NCBI GenBank assembly: GCA_902806065.1
Contig: CADCVE010000001.1
Coordinates: 62,001 to 126,000, forward strand
DNA: 64,000 nucleotides
Direction of reading: 5' to 3'
DNA from: an uncultured Rubrobacteraceae bacterium
GTDB taxonomy: Bacteria > Actinomycetota > Rubrobacteria > Rubrobacterales > Rubrobacteraceae
The notes below the pieces were generated by a model. It did no database searches and was not told the DNA's origin. It saw nothing but the letters and a program-made list of their open reading frames with translations. A program made the position numbers and the translations under genes. Below, one piece after another: positions 55,081 through 64,000 of this stretch. Position 1 is the first letter of the stretch. Every line of letters begins with the position of its first letter.

Positions 55081-55465
55081 CAAAGCAAGGATGGAGGCTT
55101 CGCCATGCCCTAAGTGTGGAAGCACGAGCTTTGGTTTCTGGACATCGTCAAGCACAGGCAAGCAGCATCGCTATTGCCTCCCTTGCCGTCGGAAGCGGGC
55201 CGATACCTACTCCCAGCGTAAGAGAGCCAGTGGTGGTTCGCACACGTCCCGTCAATGGCTCGAAAAACTTAAACAGTACGAAAGATGTCCGCGTTGCGGA
55301 CGGCCTTGGCAGGACATCCCGCGACGACCGGATAGACGCTACAAGTATGTATGGACTAAAGATCATATTGTTCCGCTTTCAGTAGGTGGTACAGACGGTA
55401 TCGAGAATATTCAGCCTTTGTGCTATCGGTGCAACTCTGCTAAATGCAACAGAGAAGGTTCATAG
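55073..55465 (+). CDS. HNH endonuclease with zinc ribbons, inserted in front of gatC
   Basis: 130 residues. N-terminal zinc ribbon CPKCGS...YCLPC, then CPRCGRPWQ, and the HNH core DHIVPLSVGG, IENIQPLCYRCNSAK. Base composition is more AT-rich than the neighbours, especially toward the 3' end. Its leader, start codon and first three codons (MIS) duplicate those of gatC, so it has captured gatC's translation signals. HNH proteins of this type are often found in mobile or homing-type elements. No intron or transposase is visible. Confidence 0.87.
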   Translation: MISKARMEASPCPKCGSTSFGFWTSSSTGKQHRYCLPCRRKRADTYSQRKRASGGSHTSRQWLEKLKQYERCPRCGRPWQDIPRRPDRRYKYVWTKDHIVPLSVGGTDGIENIQPLCYRCNSAKCNREGS

Positions 55466-55483
55466 TAACCTCAGCAGACTGTG

Positions 55484-55536
55484 CGCTAAGATAACGATGG
55501 ATCCGCTAGAGAGAGTTAGAGGTAGAAGATGATATC
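55484..55536 (+). repeat. Right copy: native gatC leader, start codon and first codons
   Basis: CGCTAAG, then CGCTAGAGAGAGTTAGAGG, TAGAAG and ATGATATC. Direct repeat of 55032-55080, with small insertions and a few mismatches in the upstream half. Confidence 0.85.
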
Positions 55537-55810
55537 TGAAGAAGAGGTGCGCCACGTCGCTAACCTGGCTCGTCTGGGTTTGACGGACGAAGAGGTGGAG
55601 AAGATGAGCGGTCAACTCGGGGATATCCTCGACAATATTGACCAGATCGGGGAGCTGAACCTGGAAGACGTTCCGCCCACGGCCAACGCCCTAAACCTGA
55701 CGAACGTCCTTCGCCCCGACGAGCCGCACGCGGAGCTATCGCCGGAGACGGTCCTCTCCACGGCGCCAGACGCTGCCGACGACCTCTTCGCCGTTCCGAG
55801 GATAGATTGA
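55529..55810 (+). CDS. gatC: Aspartyl/glutamyl-tRNA amidotransferase subunit C
   Basis: 93 residues, usual size. ISEEEVRHVANLARLGLTDEE, LGDILDNIDQIGELN and VPPTANALNLTNVLRPDE are GatC signatures. It stabilises GatA in the complex that makes Gln-tRNA (and Asn-tRNA). TGATG overlap with gatA. Confidence 0.95.
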   Translation: MISEEEVRHVANLARLGLTDEEVEKMSGQLGDILDNIDQIGELNLEDVPPTANALNLTNVLRPDEPHAELSPETVLSTAPDAADDLFAVPRID

Positions 55811-57273
55811 TGGCCGAGGATTCGCGGAGCGAGTTGCTAAGCCTCTCGGCCTATGAGCTGGCGAAGAAGATAGAGGCGCGCGAGGTCTCCGCCACGGAAG
55901 CTGCCCGTACCGCCAACGCCCGCGTCGAGGAGGTCGAGGGCGATGTCAACTCTTTCGTCACTACTACCCCGCAGCTTGCTTTGGAACGAGCTGAGAGGGT
56001 AGATGCTCGGATGAAGAACGGTGGCATAAAGCTGTGGGAGAGCGTGCCCATAGCCGTCAAGGACGTGCTCTCGACAAAGGGCGTGCGCACGACTTGTGGG
56101 TCCAACATTCTCTACAACTTCGAGCCACTTTATGATGCCTCGGCGTTGCTGAATTACGGTGAGGACATGATCGTGGTCGGTAAGGCGAACTGCGACGAGT
56201 TCGCGATGGGCTCTTCAACGGAGAACTCCGCCTATGGTCCGAGCCGCAATCCCTGGGACCTGGATCGCGTCCCGGGTGGCTCCTCTGGAGGCTCGGCATC
56301 TGCGGTTGCTGCTGGCGAGGGTTGGTGGGCTCTGGGTACGGATACCGGAGGCTCAGTAAGGCAGCCCGCCGCACTTTGCGGGATCGTGGGTTTGAAGCCG
56401 ACTTACGGGCGGGTCTCGCGCTACGGGCTCATAGCATTCGCTTCGTCGCTGGATCAGATCGGGCCTATGACCCGCGACGTGCGCGACTCGGCCCTCCTCC
56501 TGCAAGCCATCGCCGGCCACGACCCTCGTGACTCCACGAGCGCGAACGTCGCGGTCCCGGACTACCTTGCAGAACTCGAAGGCGGTGTCTCCGGCCTGCG
56601 AGTCGGGGTAGTCAAGGAGCTGATGGGCGAGGGCGTCCAGCCCGGTACGCGCGAGACCGTGGAGAGCGTCGTCCGTGGGCTCGAAGGGGCCGGGGCGGAG
56701 GTGGGGGAGGTCAGCTTACCGCACTCCCGCTACGGGCTGCCGGCCTACTACATCATCGCGCCAGCGGAGGTCTCCTCCAACCTGGCCCGCTTCGACGGGG
56801 TGCGCTACGGTCTACGCGTCCCGGCCGCCGGTGTCCATGAGATGTACCGCAAGACGCGCGAGGAGGGCTTCGGGGACGAGGCGAAACGGCGCATCATGCT
56901 CGGCACCTACGCCCTCTCCTCCGGTTACTACGACGCCTACTACGCCCAGGCCCAGAAGGTCCGCACAAAGATAATCGAGGACTTCCGCGATGCCTTCTCG
57001 CGCTACGACGTACTCGTCTCTCCGACCTCGCCAACGGTAGCTTTCGAGATAGGATCCAAGATAAACGACCCGCTCGCCATGTACCTCTCGGACATCTGCG
57101 CCGTCCCCGTGAATCTGGCCGGCATCCCATCCATAAGCGTTCCCGGTGGTCTCTCCGAAGGTCTCCCGGTAGGCGTACAACTCATGAGCGACCACTTTAC
57201 CGAACCAACGCTCCTGCGTGCCGCCCGCGCCACCGAACAGGTCTCGGACTTCAAGTTCACTCTGAAGCCCTGA
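55810..57273 (+). CDS. gatA: Aspartyl/glutamyl-tRNA amidotransferase subunit A
   Basis: 487 residues. Amidase signature with the Ser-cisSer-Lys triad: Lys in VPIAVKDVLSTKG, Ser residues in PGGSSGGSASAVAAGEG and GTDTGGSVRQPAALCG, followed by GLKPTYGRVSRYG. Supplies ammonia from glutamine for tRNA amidation. gatB does not follow, so the third subunit is encoded outside this window. Confidence 0.96.
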   Translation: MAEDSRSELLSLSAYELAKKIEAREVSATEAARTANARVEEVEGDVNSFVTTTPQLALERAERVDARMKNGGIKLWESVPIAVKDVLSTKGVRTTCGSNILYNFEPLYDASALLNYGEDMIVVGKANCDEFAMGSSTENSAYGPSRNPWDLDRVPGGSSGGSASAVAAGEGWWALGTDTGGSVRQPAALCGIVGLKPTYGRVSRYGLIAFASSLDQIGPMTRDVRDSALLLQAIAGHDPRDSTSANVAVPDYLAELEGGVSGLRVGVVKELMGEGVQPGTRETVESVVRGLEGAGAEVGEVSLPHSRYGLPAYYIIAPAEVSSNLARFDGVRYGLRVPAAGVHEMYRKTREEGFGDEAKRRIMLGTYALSSGYYDAYYAQAQKVRTKIIEDFRDAFSRYDVLVSPTSPTVAFEIGSKINDPLAMYLSDICAVPVNLAGIPSISVPGGLSEGLPVGVQLMSDHFTEPTLLRAARATEQVSDFKFTLKP

Positions 57274-58024
57274 CTTGATCGATCACCAGCGGCGACACCA
57301 CACGGTCAACCGTCCAGCAACGCACCTGTAACCGGGAGTCCTCGTGAACCCCACGGGGACGCCCACGGGTGCAGAGTCTCGGTTCAGGCCAGGCTTACTC
57401 CGGTCGTCCGAAAGGAGTTGGCGGGCTCTTCGAAGGACGAGATCCTGCACTCTTGGCTTTACGCCGGTGACCGTGAGGACCACGGGGTACCGTACTGAAG
57501 ATACAAGGGGACTTCACTCGTAACGGGTGGGGGTAGCGATGGAAGCGGTCGCAATGGGCAAGGAGAAGAGCGGATGAGAGAGGCGGCAAGTGATTTGGCG
57601 GTGGCCAATGCGGACCCTGTTCGGGCAAACGGATCGGGACGCCACCGCGACCGGGCTCGGCGCACTCGGGTTTATCGGCGTGTAGAAGAGCATCGCCTGT
57701 GCTTGCGGCTCGAGGACTACCTCGTGCGGCTCGATGGTAATGAAGCGCGCCGGTTGTACTATGCAGGGTTGTAGCAAGACGCTCCACGATAGAGACGAAG
57801 CATATCTTCCAGGGCCGGGGCCTCTTCGAGACTCCGGCCTCACTCTCTGACCTGTTAGAACACCCACAGCCCGTCTTCAAATCCGGGACATGAGCCGGAT
57901 GTGCGCAGAGGACTATCTGGCGTCCTTCACTGCCCCGATTCGACATACGATGCATGCTGCGCTACAGTGTTGCGGTTCCTGTTATGGCCCTGGTAGCGGT
58001 AGGGTTTAGAGAAGGGGTGAGAAA
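57274..58024. other. Long intergenic region between gatA and the BCCT gene
   Basis: Mostly without recognisable genes. One possible small gene is listed separately (57574-57774). Long minus-strand frames here look like chance. No riboswitch or terminator with a T-run could be supported. Confidence 0.4.
57574..57774 (+). CDS. Possible small protein, unknown
   Basis: 66 codons from ATG 57574 with AAGGAG nine bases upstream; codon use is compatible with coding. The product is charged and arginine-rich (RVEEHRLCLRLEDYLVRLD). No family recognised; it could be chance. Confidence 0.35.
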   Translation: MREAASDLAVANADPVRANGSGRHRDRARRTRVYRRVEEHRLCLRLEDYLVRLDGNEARRLYYAGL

Positions 58025-59635
58025 ATGCAAAGGTCGGCGAATTCCACGGTTGACCCTGGGGTATTTGGGATTGCGGTAGGCATCTCGGTATTGTTTGTTT
58101 TGTGGGGCGTGCTCTTCACGGATGGCCTCGCGAGTGTTGCTTCGACCACGCTGAGTTACTTGATCACTACTTATGGATGGGTATTTATACTGGCTACGTT
58201 CGGCTTTCTGGTCTTCGTAGGCTATTTAGCGTTTAGCAGGTATGGCAAGATACGGCTAGGCAAGGACGACGACCGGCCGGAGTTCAGGACTGCGACCTGG
58301 ATCGCCATGATGTTCAGTGCGGGGATGGGTATAGGCTTGATGTTCTTCGGGGTCGCCGAGCCTATCTTGCACTTCGCCACTCCGCCACACGGCCTCGCGG
58401 AGGCCGGCTCGACGGATGCCGCCCGGACGGCGATGCAGTATTCCTACTTCCACTGGGCGCTGCACCCGTGGGCCGTTTATGCTGTTGTTGGACTGGCGCT
58501 TGCGTACTCCACCTTTCGCAAGGGGAGGAAGAACCTCATAAGCTCGGCGTTCTATCCCATACTCGGGGAGCGGGTGAACGGCCCGATCGGCAAGGCCATA
58601 GACATCCTGGCGATCTTCGCGACCCTGTTTGGCACGGCCACCTCGCTGGGGTTGGGGGCCATGCAGATCAACGGTGGGCTCGACTTCCTGTGGGGTGTAG
58701 GGAGCTCGACGACGTGGGCTATCGGGATCATCCTGACGATAACGCTGCTGTTTACCATCTCGGCGGTCACAGGGGTACACAAGGGGATCAAGTACCTCAG
58801 TGAGATTAATATGATCCTGGCCGCGATACTCTTGCTCTTCCTGGTGATCGTGGGCCCGACGGTGTTTATGCTGAACATCTTTACGGAGTCTTTTGGCGCA
58901 TACGCGAGTAACCTGGTCGGGATGAGCTTCAGGACGGCGGCCTCCGGAGACCAGGAATGGCTGGCCGCCTACACCCTATTCTACTGGGCGTGGTGGATCT
59001 CCTGGACCCCGTTCGTTGGTATGTTCATCGCCCGCATCTCCAAGGGGCGTACGATCCGGGAGTTCATCCTCGGCGTACTGCTGGTCCCGAGCCTGGTCAG
59101 CTTTGTGTGGTTCGCCGTTTTCGGAGGGGCGGCCATCAACCTGGAGCTCTCCGGCGCCACCAGCCTCGCCGCGACCGCGACGGAGAGCCCGGCCAACGCG
59201 CTGTTCGAGACCCTTAACCAGTTCCCGCTGGCGACGGTCACGTCGATCCTGGCGATCCTCCTGGTCGCGCTATTCTTTGTTAGTGGGGCGGACGCGGGGG
59301 CGGTCGTGCTCGGCATCCTCTCCTCACGCGGCGCCATGAAGCCCAAGACGTGGGTCCTCGTTACCTGGGGCGTGCTCACGGGCCTCTCCGCGGCGGTCCT
59401 CTTGCTCGCCGGGGGCAACAACGCCTTGCAGTCCCTGCAGCAGGCCTCGATCATCGCCGCGGCGCCTTTCTTGCTCGTGATGATCGCCATGTGCTACGCT
59501 CTCTTCAAGGAGCTGCGCGCCGAGCAGTTGCCGCAAACACTGACGGCGCCGGAGCCCGGGAGGGCAGTGACCCGCCCATCAGGCGCCCCCGCACCACAGC
59601 AGTCCAGCCCCGTGGACCCCAATACCGGCAGATAA
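58025..59635 (+). CDS. BCCT-family transporter (betaine/choline/carnitine type)
   Basis: 536 residues, twelve expected helices. GMGIGLMFFGVAEPILHF and FHWALHPWAVYAVVGLALAY (W-x4-W-x2-Y in the fourth helix) and FYWAWWISWTPFVGMFIARISKG (in two parts; the eighth-helix WW-x2-W) match the aromatic box that holds trimethylammonium substrates in BetP. The short C-terminal tail lacks a long basic sensor helix. It is sodium- or proton-coupled uptake of glycine betaine or a related osmolyte. The next gene, 76 bp on, is an A-T-R enzyme whose pocket also looks built for a quaternary ammonium group. Confidence 0.93.
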   Translation: MQRSANSTVDPGVFGIAVGISVLFVLWGVLFTDGLASVASTTLSYLITTYGWVFILATFGFLVFVGYLAFSRYGKIRLGKDDDRPEFRTATWIAMMFSAGMGIGLMFFGVAEPILHFATPPHGLAEAGSTDAARTAMQYSYFHWALHPWAVYAVVGLALAYSTFRKGRKNLISSAFYPILGERVNGPIGKAIDILAIFATLFGTATSLGLGAMQINGGLDFLWGVGSSTTWAIGIILTITLLFTISAVTGVHKGIKYLSEINMILAAILLLFLVIVGPTVFMLNIFTESFGAYASNLVGMSFRTAASGDQEWLAAYTLFYWAWWISWTPFVGMFIARISKGRTIREFILGVLLVPSLVSFVWFAVFGGAAINLELSGATSLAATATESPANALFETLNQFPLATVTSILAILLVALFFVSGADAGAVVLGILSSRGAMKPKTWVLVTWGVLTGLSAAVLLLAGGNNALQSLQQASIIAAAPFLLVMIAMCYALFKELRAEQLPQTLTAPEPGRAVTRPSGAPAPQQSSPVDPNTGR

Positions 59636-59711
59636 CGATTCAGCACAGCCTGCACGCTACGCCTGGCCGTGCGTGTGGGTCTCTTGCAAGTACGCATTGA
59701 AAGGACGGCAA

Positions 59712-62700
59712 GTGAGTACCGGTCGAGAAAGCCTCTGTCTGCACCAGCTATTCGAAGAGCAGGCGTGGAGATCCCCGCGCGCGCCCGCCGTCGTGGATAC
59801 GGAGGGCATGCTTACCTACGAGGAACTGGACCGGCAGTCGGAACGCCTCGCGGTCTACCTCCGCGGCGCGGGTGTACGTCCCGATGAGGTAGTGGGTGTC
59901 TACATGGAGCGTTGCGCGGGGTATATAGTCGCATGCCTGGCTGCCCTGAAGGCGGGCGGAGCCTTTTTGCCTCTCGAACTCGCCTATCCTGCCTCGCTGC
60001 TTGCGGAGGTTATCGACGACGCGAAACCCCGCATCGTCCTCACGCACGAGCACTACGCGGAGCGCCTCCCCCGGGGACAATCACGCCTTTGTCTGGATAA
60101 CGGTTGGGAAGAGACGGTTGGCGACGGCGCTTTGGAGAGCGCGCTACAACCCGATCTCGATAACCTGGTCTTCGTGTCTTACTCATCGGGTACTACCGGC
60201 AAGCCCAAGGGCATCGCCAATCCTCATCGCGCGGCGGTTCGCTCCTACCTCTGGCGCTTCGGTATCAGCGATTACGGTCCCGGGGACAAGGTGGGTTGCA
60301 ACGTCTTCTTTATCTGGGAGATGTTCCGGCCACTCCTACGGGGCGCGATCACCGTAGTAATCCCCGACGACGTTATCTACGACCCCGAGGCGCTCGTCCG
60401 CTTTATGGAGGAGTTCGGGATCACCGAAGTCTTGATGACCCCTTCACTACTCGGCGCGGTGCTCAACGCGGGCGGCCCCGAGGTGGGGTCCCGCCTACAG
60501 GCCCTCCGGGTGCTATGGCTCAACGGCGAGGTCGTCACCAGGACGCTGGCGCGGCGCGTGCTGGAACTGCTGCCCGGCACCCGCGCGCTCAACGTATACA
60601 GCATCAGCGAGACCCACGAAGTCGCCGCGGGAGATCTGCGCGACCTTATCGACGACGCCTCCGCGACGTACTGTCCCGTGGGACGCCCCATGGACCCGGA
60701 TCATCTCTATCTGTTGGATGAGGACATGCAACCCGTCCCGGACGGGGCGGCTGGTGAACTCTACGTCGGTGGTGACACTCTGGCGCGCGGCTACGTGAAC
60801 CGCCCCGAGCTCACTGCGCAGCGCTTCGTGGAGGACCCATTCTCCTCCGAGGATGGGGCGAGGATGTACCGCACCGGGGACAAGGCGCGTCTGCTGCCCG
60901 GTGGGAGCCTGGAGGTGCTGGGACGCGTAGACTTCATGGTGAAGGTCCGGGGTTACAGCATCGAGCTCGGCGCGGTGGAGGCTGCCATCGAGAAGCACCT
61001 CGCGGTGAGGAGTTGCGTCGTGGTCACCGAGGGTGAGGAGGGCGAGGACAAACGCCTCATCGCCTATCTGGTCCCCTCTTCCGACCCTGCCGAGTACGGG
61101 GGGCGCTACGCCGACTGGAGCATAGACCCGAGAACGGGTCGTGAACCGGACATTCGACGCCGGTTACAGGAGAGTCTGCCACACTACGCCATCCCCGCAG
61201 TCTACGTAGAGTTGGAGGCGCTGCCGTTGCAGGACACCACGGGCAAGGTCGACCGCAAGCAACTCCCGTCTCCTCCCGCCCGCGTGGAGAATACCGATTT
61301 CGACCCGGTGAAGCATGCTCGGGCGCTCTCCTCGGAGGCGCCCCGGCACGAGAAGGAGGCTCTGCTCGTCCGGCTCTGGGAGGAGGTTCTGCGCCTGGAA
61401 GAGGGTGACGTGCGGCGCGACGACGACTTCTTCGACGTCGGTGGGCACTCTCTCGCCGCCGCGCAGCTACTCAGCAGCGTGGACGGCGTCTTCGGGGTGC
61501 GCCTCTCGATGCGCGCGTTCCTCGAGAACCCTACTGTCGAGGGGATGCGCGAGGGGATCGAAGCTTTACAACGGCGCCAGGGGCACGAAGAAACGGGCCA
61601 TCCGGGCCAGGAACCTCCAGCGCGACCGGACCTGCGCTCCGAAGCCGTTCTGGAGCCGGGTATAGAGCCAGGAGGGGCAAGTCCTGCCGGCACAACCTCC
61701 TTGCACGATGCCCGGAGCGTCTTCCTGACCGGCGCCACCGGTTTCCTGGGGGCGTTTCTGCTCGACTCGTTGCTTTCGCGAACCAACGCCAGGATTTACT
61801 GTCTGGTCCGTCTCCGCAAGGGTGGAGAAGCGGACCTGATGGCTCCTATCCGCGCCAACTTGCGGCGGTACGGCCTCTGGAGTCCGGAGCATGCAGAGCG
61901 CATCGTCGCGGTGGCTGGAGATCTGAGCAAGCCCCTGTTGGGGATCGAAGAAGATGATTTCGATGCTCTGGGGCGTGAGTTGGATCTTGTGGTTCACGGT
62001 GGCGCGGTGGTCAACATGATCTACCCTTACGCCGCCCTAAAGTCGGTGAACGTAACCGGAACACAAGAAATCCTGCGCCTGGCCTGCCTACACAAGACCA
62101 AGCCCGTACACTACGTCTCGACCAACGGCATCTTCGCGCCCGGCACGCCTCTGTGCAGAGAGGATGTGGCTCTCGACTCTCTAGCCGAAGCTCGCGACGA
62201 CGGCTACGGCCAGTCCAAGTGGGTCGCCGAGAAGCTGGTGTGGCAGGCTGCGGAGCGCGGGCTGCCGGTCGCCGTATACCGTCCCGGCAACATCTCCGGC
62301 CACAGCACCAGCGGGGCCTCGAACCCCAGGGACTTTCAGGGTGCTCTCATCGCCGAATCTCTACGTCTGAGTTCCGCGCCCCGGGTGGATGGATGGCGCA
62401 TGGAGATGACGCCCGTGGATTTCGTGAGCCACGCGATCTGTCACCTCGCCAGTGAGCCGAACAACCTGGGACAGGTCTTCCACCTCGCCGACCCGAACCC
62501 CGTGCCGGCCGAAAGAGTCTTCACCTGGCTGGAAGAGATAGGCTACCCTCTCAAACGTCTGGATTACCCGCTCTGGCTGGAGGCGGTGCGCGAGTCGCGG
62601 AGTGCACCGTTCTATCGTGAAGCCGACAGCGATGACATCGTCGGCGGCATCTTGGGCGAAGCACCCGAGACGCACGAGCTCTGGGACGGCAATATCTACG

Positions 62701-62876
62701 ACGACTCCAACACGCGGTATGCGCTGCGGGGGAGTGGTTTGCGGCGGCCCCAAGTCGACGCCTCGCTTCTCCGCAATTACGTGGATCACTTTGTGAGAGA
62801 GGGCCGGGTTGAAGAGCCTCCGAAACTCTCCAGCGGGCGTCGGAAGATCTCCCGTTTAGGATCCCGCAATACATAG
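59712..62876 (+). CDS. NRPS-like adenylation-thiolation-thioester reductase (carboxylate reductase), candidate betaine reductase
   Basis: 1054 residues from GTG 59712 (AAAGGA six bases upstream). Adenylation domain, about 1-515: SYSSGTTGKPKG, the A4 region NVFFIWEMF (V198), YRTGDKARLL, VKVRGYSIELG and the catalytic Lys in TGKVDRKQ. Thiolation domain, about 545-620: DDDFFDVGGHSLAAAQ, with Ser580 for the phosphopantetheine arm. Reductase domain, about 670-1030: VFLTGATGFLG for NADPH, VSTNG and YGQSKW (Ser/Thr-Tyr-Lys). No condensation domain or thioesterase. By eye against GrsA-A the ten pocket residues read V F W M W N V E V K: the amino-binding Asp is Val and three are aromatic. Predicted to reduce a carboxylic acid to its aldehyde. 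Confidence 0.88.
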   Translation: MSTGRESLCLHQLFEEQAWRSPRAPAVVDTEGMLTYEELDRQSERLAVYLRGAGVRPDEVVGVYMERCAGYIVACLAALKAGGAFLPLELAYPASLLAEVIDDAKPRIVLTHEHYAERLPRGQSRLCLDNGWEETVGDGALESALQPDLDNLVFVSYSSGTTGKPKGIANPHRAAVRSYLWRFGISDYGPGDKVGCNVFFIWEMFRPLLRGAITVVIPDDVIYDPEALVRFMEEFGITEVLMTPSLLGAVLNAGGPEVGSRLQALRVLWLNGEVVTRTLARRVLELLPGTRALNVYSISETHEVAAGDLRDLIDDASATYCPVGRPMDPDHLYLLDEDMQPVPDGAAGELYVGGDTLARGYVNRPELTAQRFVEDPFSSEDGARMYRTGDKARLLPGGSLEVLGRVDFMVKVRGYSIELGAVEAAIEKHLAVRSCVVVTEGEEGEDKRLIAYLVPSSDPAEYGGRYADWSIDPRTGREPDIRRRLQESLPHYAIPAVYVELEALPLQDTTGKVDRKQLPSPPARVENTDFDPVKHARALSSEAPRHEKEALLVRLWEEVLRLEEGDVRRDDDFFDVGGHSLAAAQLLSSVDGVFGVRLSMRAFLENPTVEGMREGIEALQRRQGHEETGHPGQEPPARPDLRSEAVLEPGIEPGGASPAGTTSLHDARSVFLTGATGFLGAFLLDSLLSRTNARIYCLVRLRKGGEADLMAPIRANLRRYGLWSPEHAERIVAVAGDLSKPLLGIEEDDFDALGRELDLVVHGGAVVNMIYPYAALKSVNVTGTQEILRLACLHKTKPVHYVSTNGIFAPGTPLCREDVALDSLAEARDDGYGQSKWVAEKLVWQAAERGLPVAVYRPGNISGHSTSGASNPRDFQGALIAESLRLSSAPRVDGWRMEMTPVDFVSHAICHLASEPNNLGQVFHLADPNPVPAERVFTWLEEIGYPLKRLDYPLWLEAVRESRSAPFYREADSDDIVGGILGEAPETHELWDGNIYDDSNTRYALRGSGLRRPQVDASLLRNYVDHFVREGRVEEPPKLSSGRRKISRLGSRNT

Positions 62877-63449
62877 CGGTTGCTCGTGGCGCGCAGGTGA
62901 GTACGTTAACCTGGTGGTCGAAGGCATGGTCAGGGTTGCACAGTAGACGCACGATGAGCTGGGGCCACCGAAGCAGGATGAGGAGGCCTCGTCGCGCCGG
63001 ATTCTTATTCACGGGGGTGCGGCGTTCTTCAGCCTCTTTTTACGGCCTGCCGTCTCGCAGGTTTGCGGTATCTCTGAGGGGCAGAAGCACTGAATCTAGA
63101 CTCATCTTCTCGTTCCCAAGCCTCCTGGACGACCCGTGGGCGTCGGCCGACTTCTTGGGTGAGGTCGGCGAGGCTCACTACCTCAGAAAACGTATTATCT
63201 CCTGCTGTCGAAAGCCGAAAGAGATCTGTTCTAAGATCTAGGCTCCCTACAGCATCGACCCCAGCGGAGCTTCGCATGGCTCGGTCATATCCGACGTTTG
63301 GTCGTCTGCTACGAGTGGAGGGCGGACAACTTTTTGGTCTCCCGCACCTGGAGTGCATCGTCATCCTACTCGGGTGTTTTGCTGGGTTAGTTTAGGAGAA
63401 GCTCAACGAGGCTACACTGGGACGAAGTATCCGATACTCAGGAGTGGCA
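62877..63449. other. Intergenic region between the reductase and the APC permease
   Basis: No gene, terminator or riboswitch recognised. Contains a small palindromic pair AGATCT...AGATCT near 63221-63239. The ribosome site of the next gene (AGGAG at 63440) is at its end. Confidence 0.4.

Positions 63450-64000
<551 letters not shown>

Noticed and set aside
57395-57955. Minus-strand frame of 186 codons in the gatA-BCCT gap
   Set aside because: No ribosome site, no recognisable motif, and rare codons; treated as chance.
62877-63449. Possible riboswitch or transposase remnant before the APC permease
   Set aside because: No conserved riboswitch core or transposase motif could be found by eye on either strand.

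Overview
The window looks like a contiguous chromosomal segment of a high-GC Gram-positive bacterium, most likely a deep-branching actinobacterium close to Rubrobacter. This is inferred from gene content and style: GuaB3 next to guaA, a CIRCE-controlled groEL without groES, many GTG/TTG starts, TM-anchored pentapeptide and YED-rich secreted proteins, and no outer-membrane genes. No tRNA, rRNA, CRISPR array or intact insertion sequence was recognised.

Layout: 1-978 is the 3' part of dnaB. 1.5-9.7 kb is an accessory envelope region: acidic and tyrosine-rich secreted proteins, a proline-rich membrane protein, a YeiB-like membrane protein, a pentapeptide-repeat protein, an exported intradiol dioxygenase and a KynB-type cyclase. 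9.9-14.2 kb is a lipid-linked glycosylation cassette (GT39, flippase-like, GT2), followed by a sigma-70 factor and another small secreted protein. 15.9-18.6 kb holds a LysE exporter, an AbrB-type membrane protein and a lipid kinase. 18.7-27.8 kb is housekeeping: acpS, nnr, CBS protein, alr, HD protein, PspC, UDG-like, tsaE-tsaB-rimI, a decayed tautomerase gene, tsaD. 28-30 kb encodes a large M23 protein with an unusual C-terminal domain. 30.1-35.4 kb has groEL, two tandem 28-codon membrane peptides, guaB3 and guaA. 35.5-45.4 kb is a phosphorus-acquisition island: ugpA-ugpE-ugpB-ugpQ, then two lipoprotein genes (one decayed) that copy the start of pstS, then pstS-pstC-pstA-pstB-phoU. 45.5-54 kb has an Rrf2 regulator, methyltransferase, pcrA, CBS-pyrophosphatase, folD and an orphan FrdA/SdhA-like flavoprotein. 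54-57 kb has an SDR, an HNH endonuclease gene inserted in front of gatC, and gatC-gatA. 58-62.9 kb pairs a BCCT betaine-type transporter with an adenylation-thiolation-reductase enzyme, and the window ends inside an APC permease.

The most notable signals are: (1) the BCCT transporter beside an A-T-R NRPS-like enzyme whose specificity pocket has lost the amino-binding Asp and gained three aromatic residues, suggesting a bacterial carboxylate reductase for a quaternary ammonium acid such as glycine betaine; (2) a repeated promoter module of 11-bp direct repeats followed by CAGACT at fixed spacing, upstream of YED-rich secreted proteins and both glycosyltransferases; (3) an HNH gene that carries a duplicated copy of the gatC leader, start codon and first codons; (4) twin 28-residue hydrophobic peptides; (5) serial duplication of the pstS promoter and signal-peptide region. 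All calls come from reading the sequence by eye; no database search was run.
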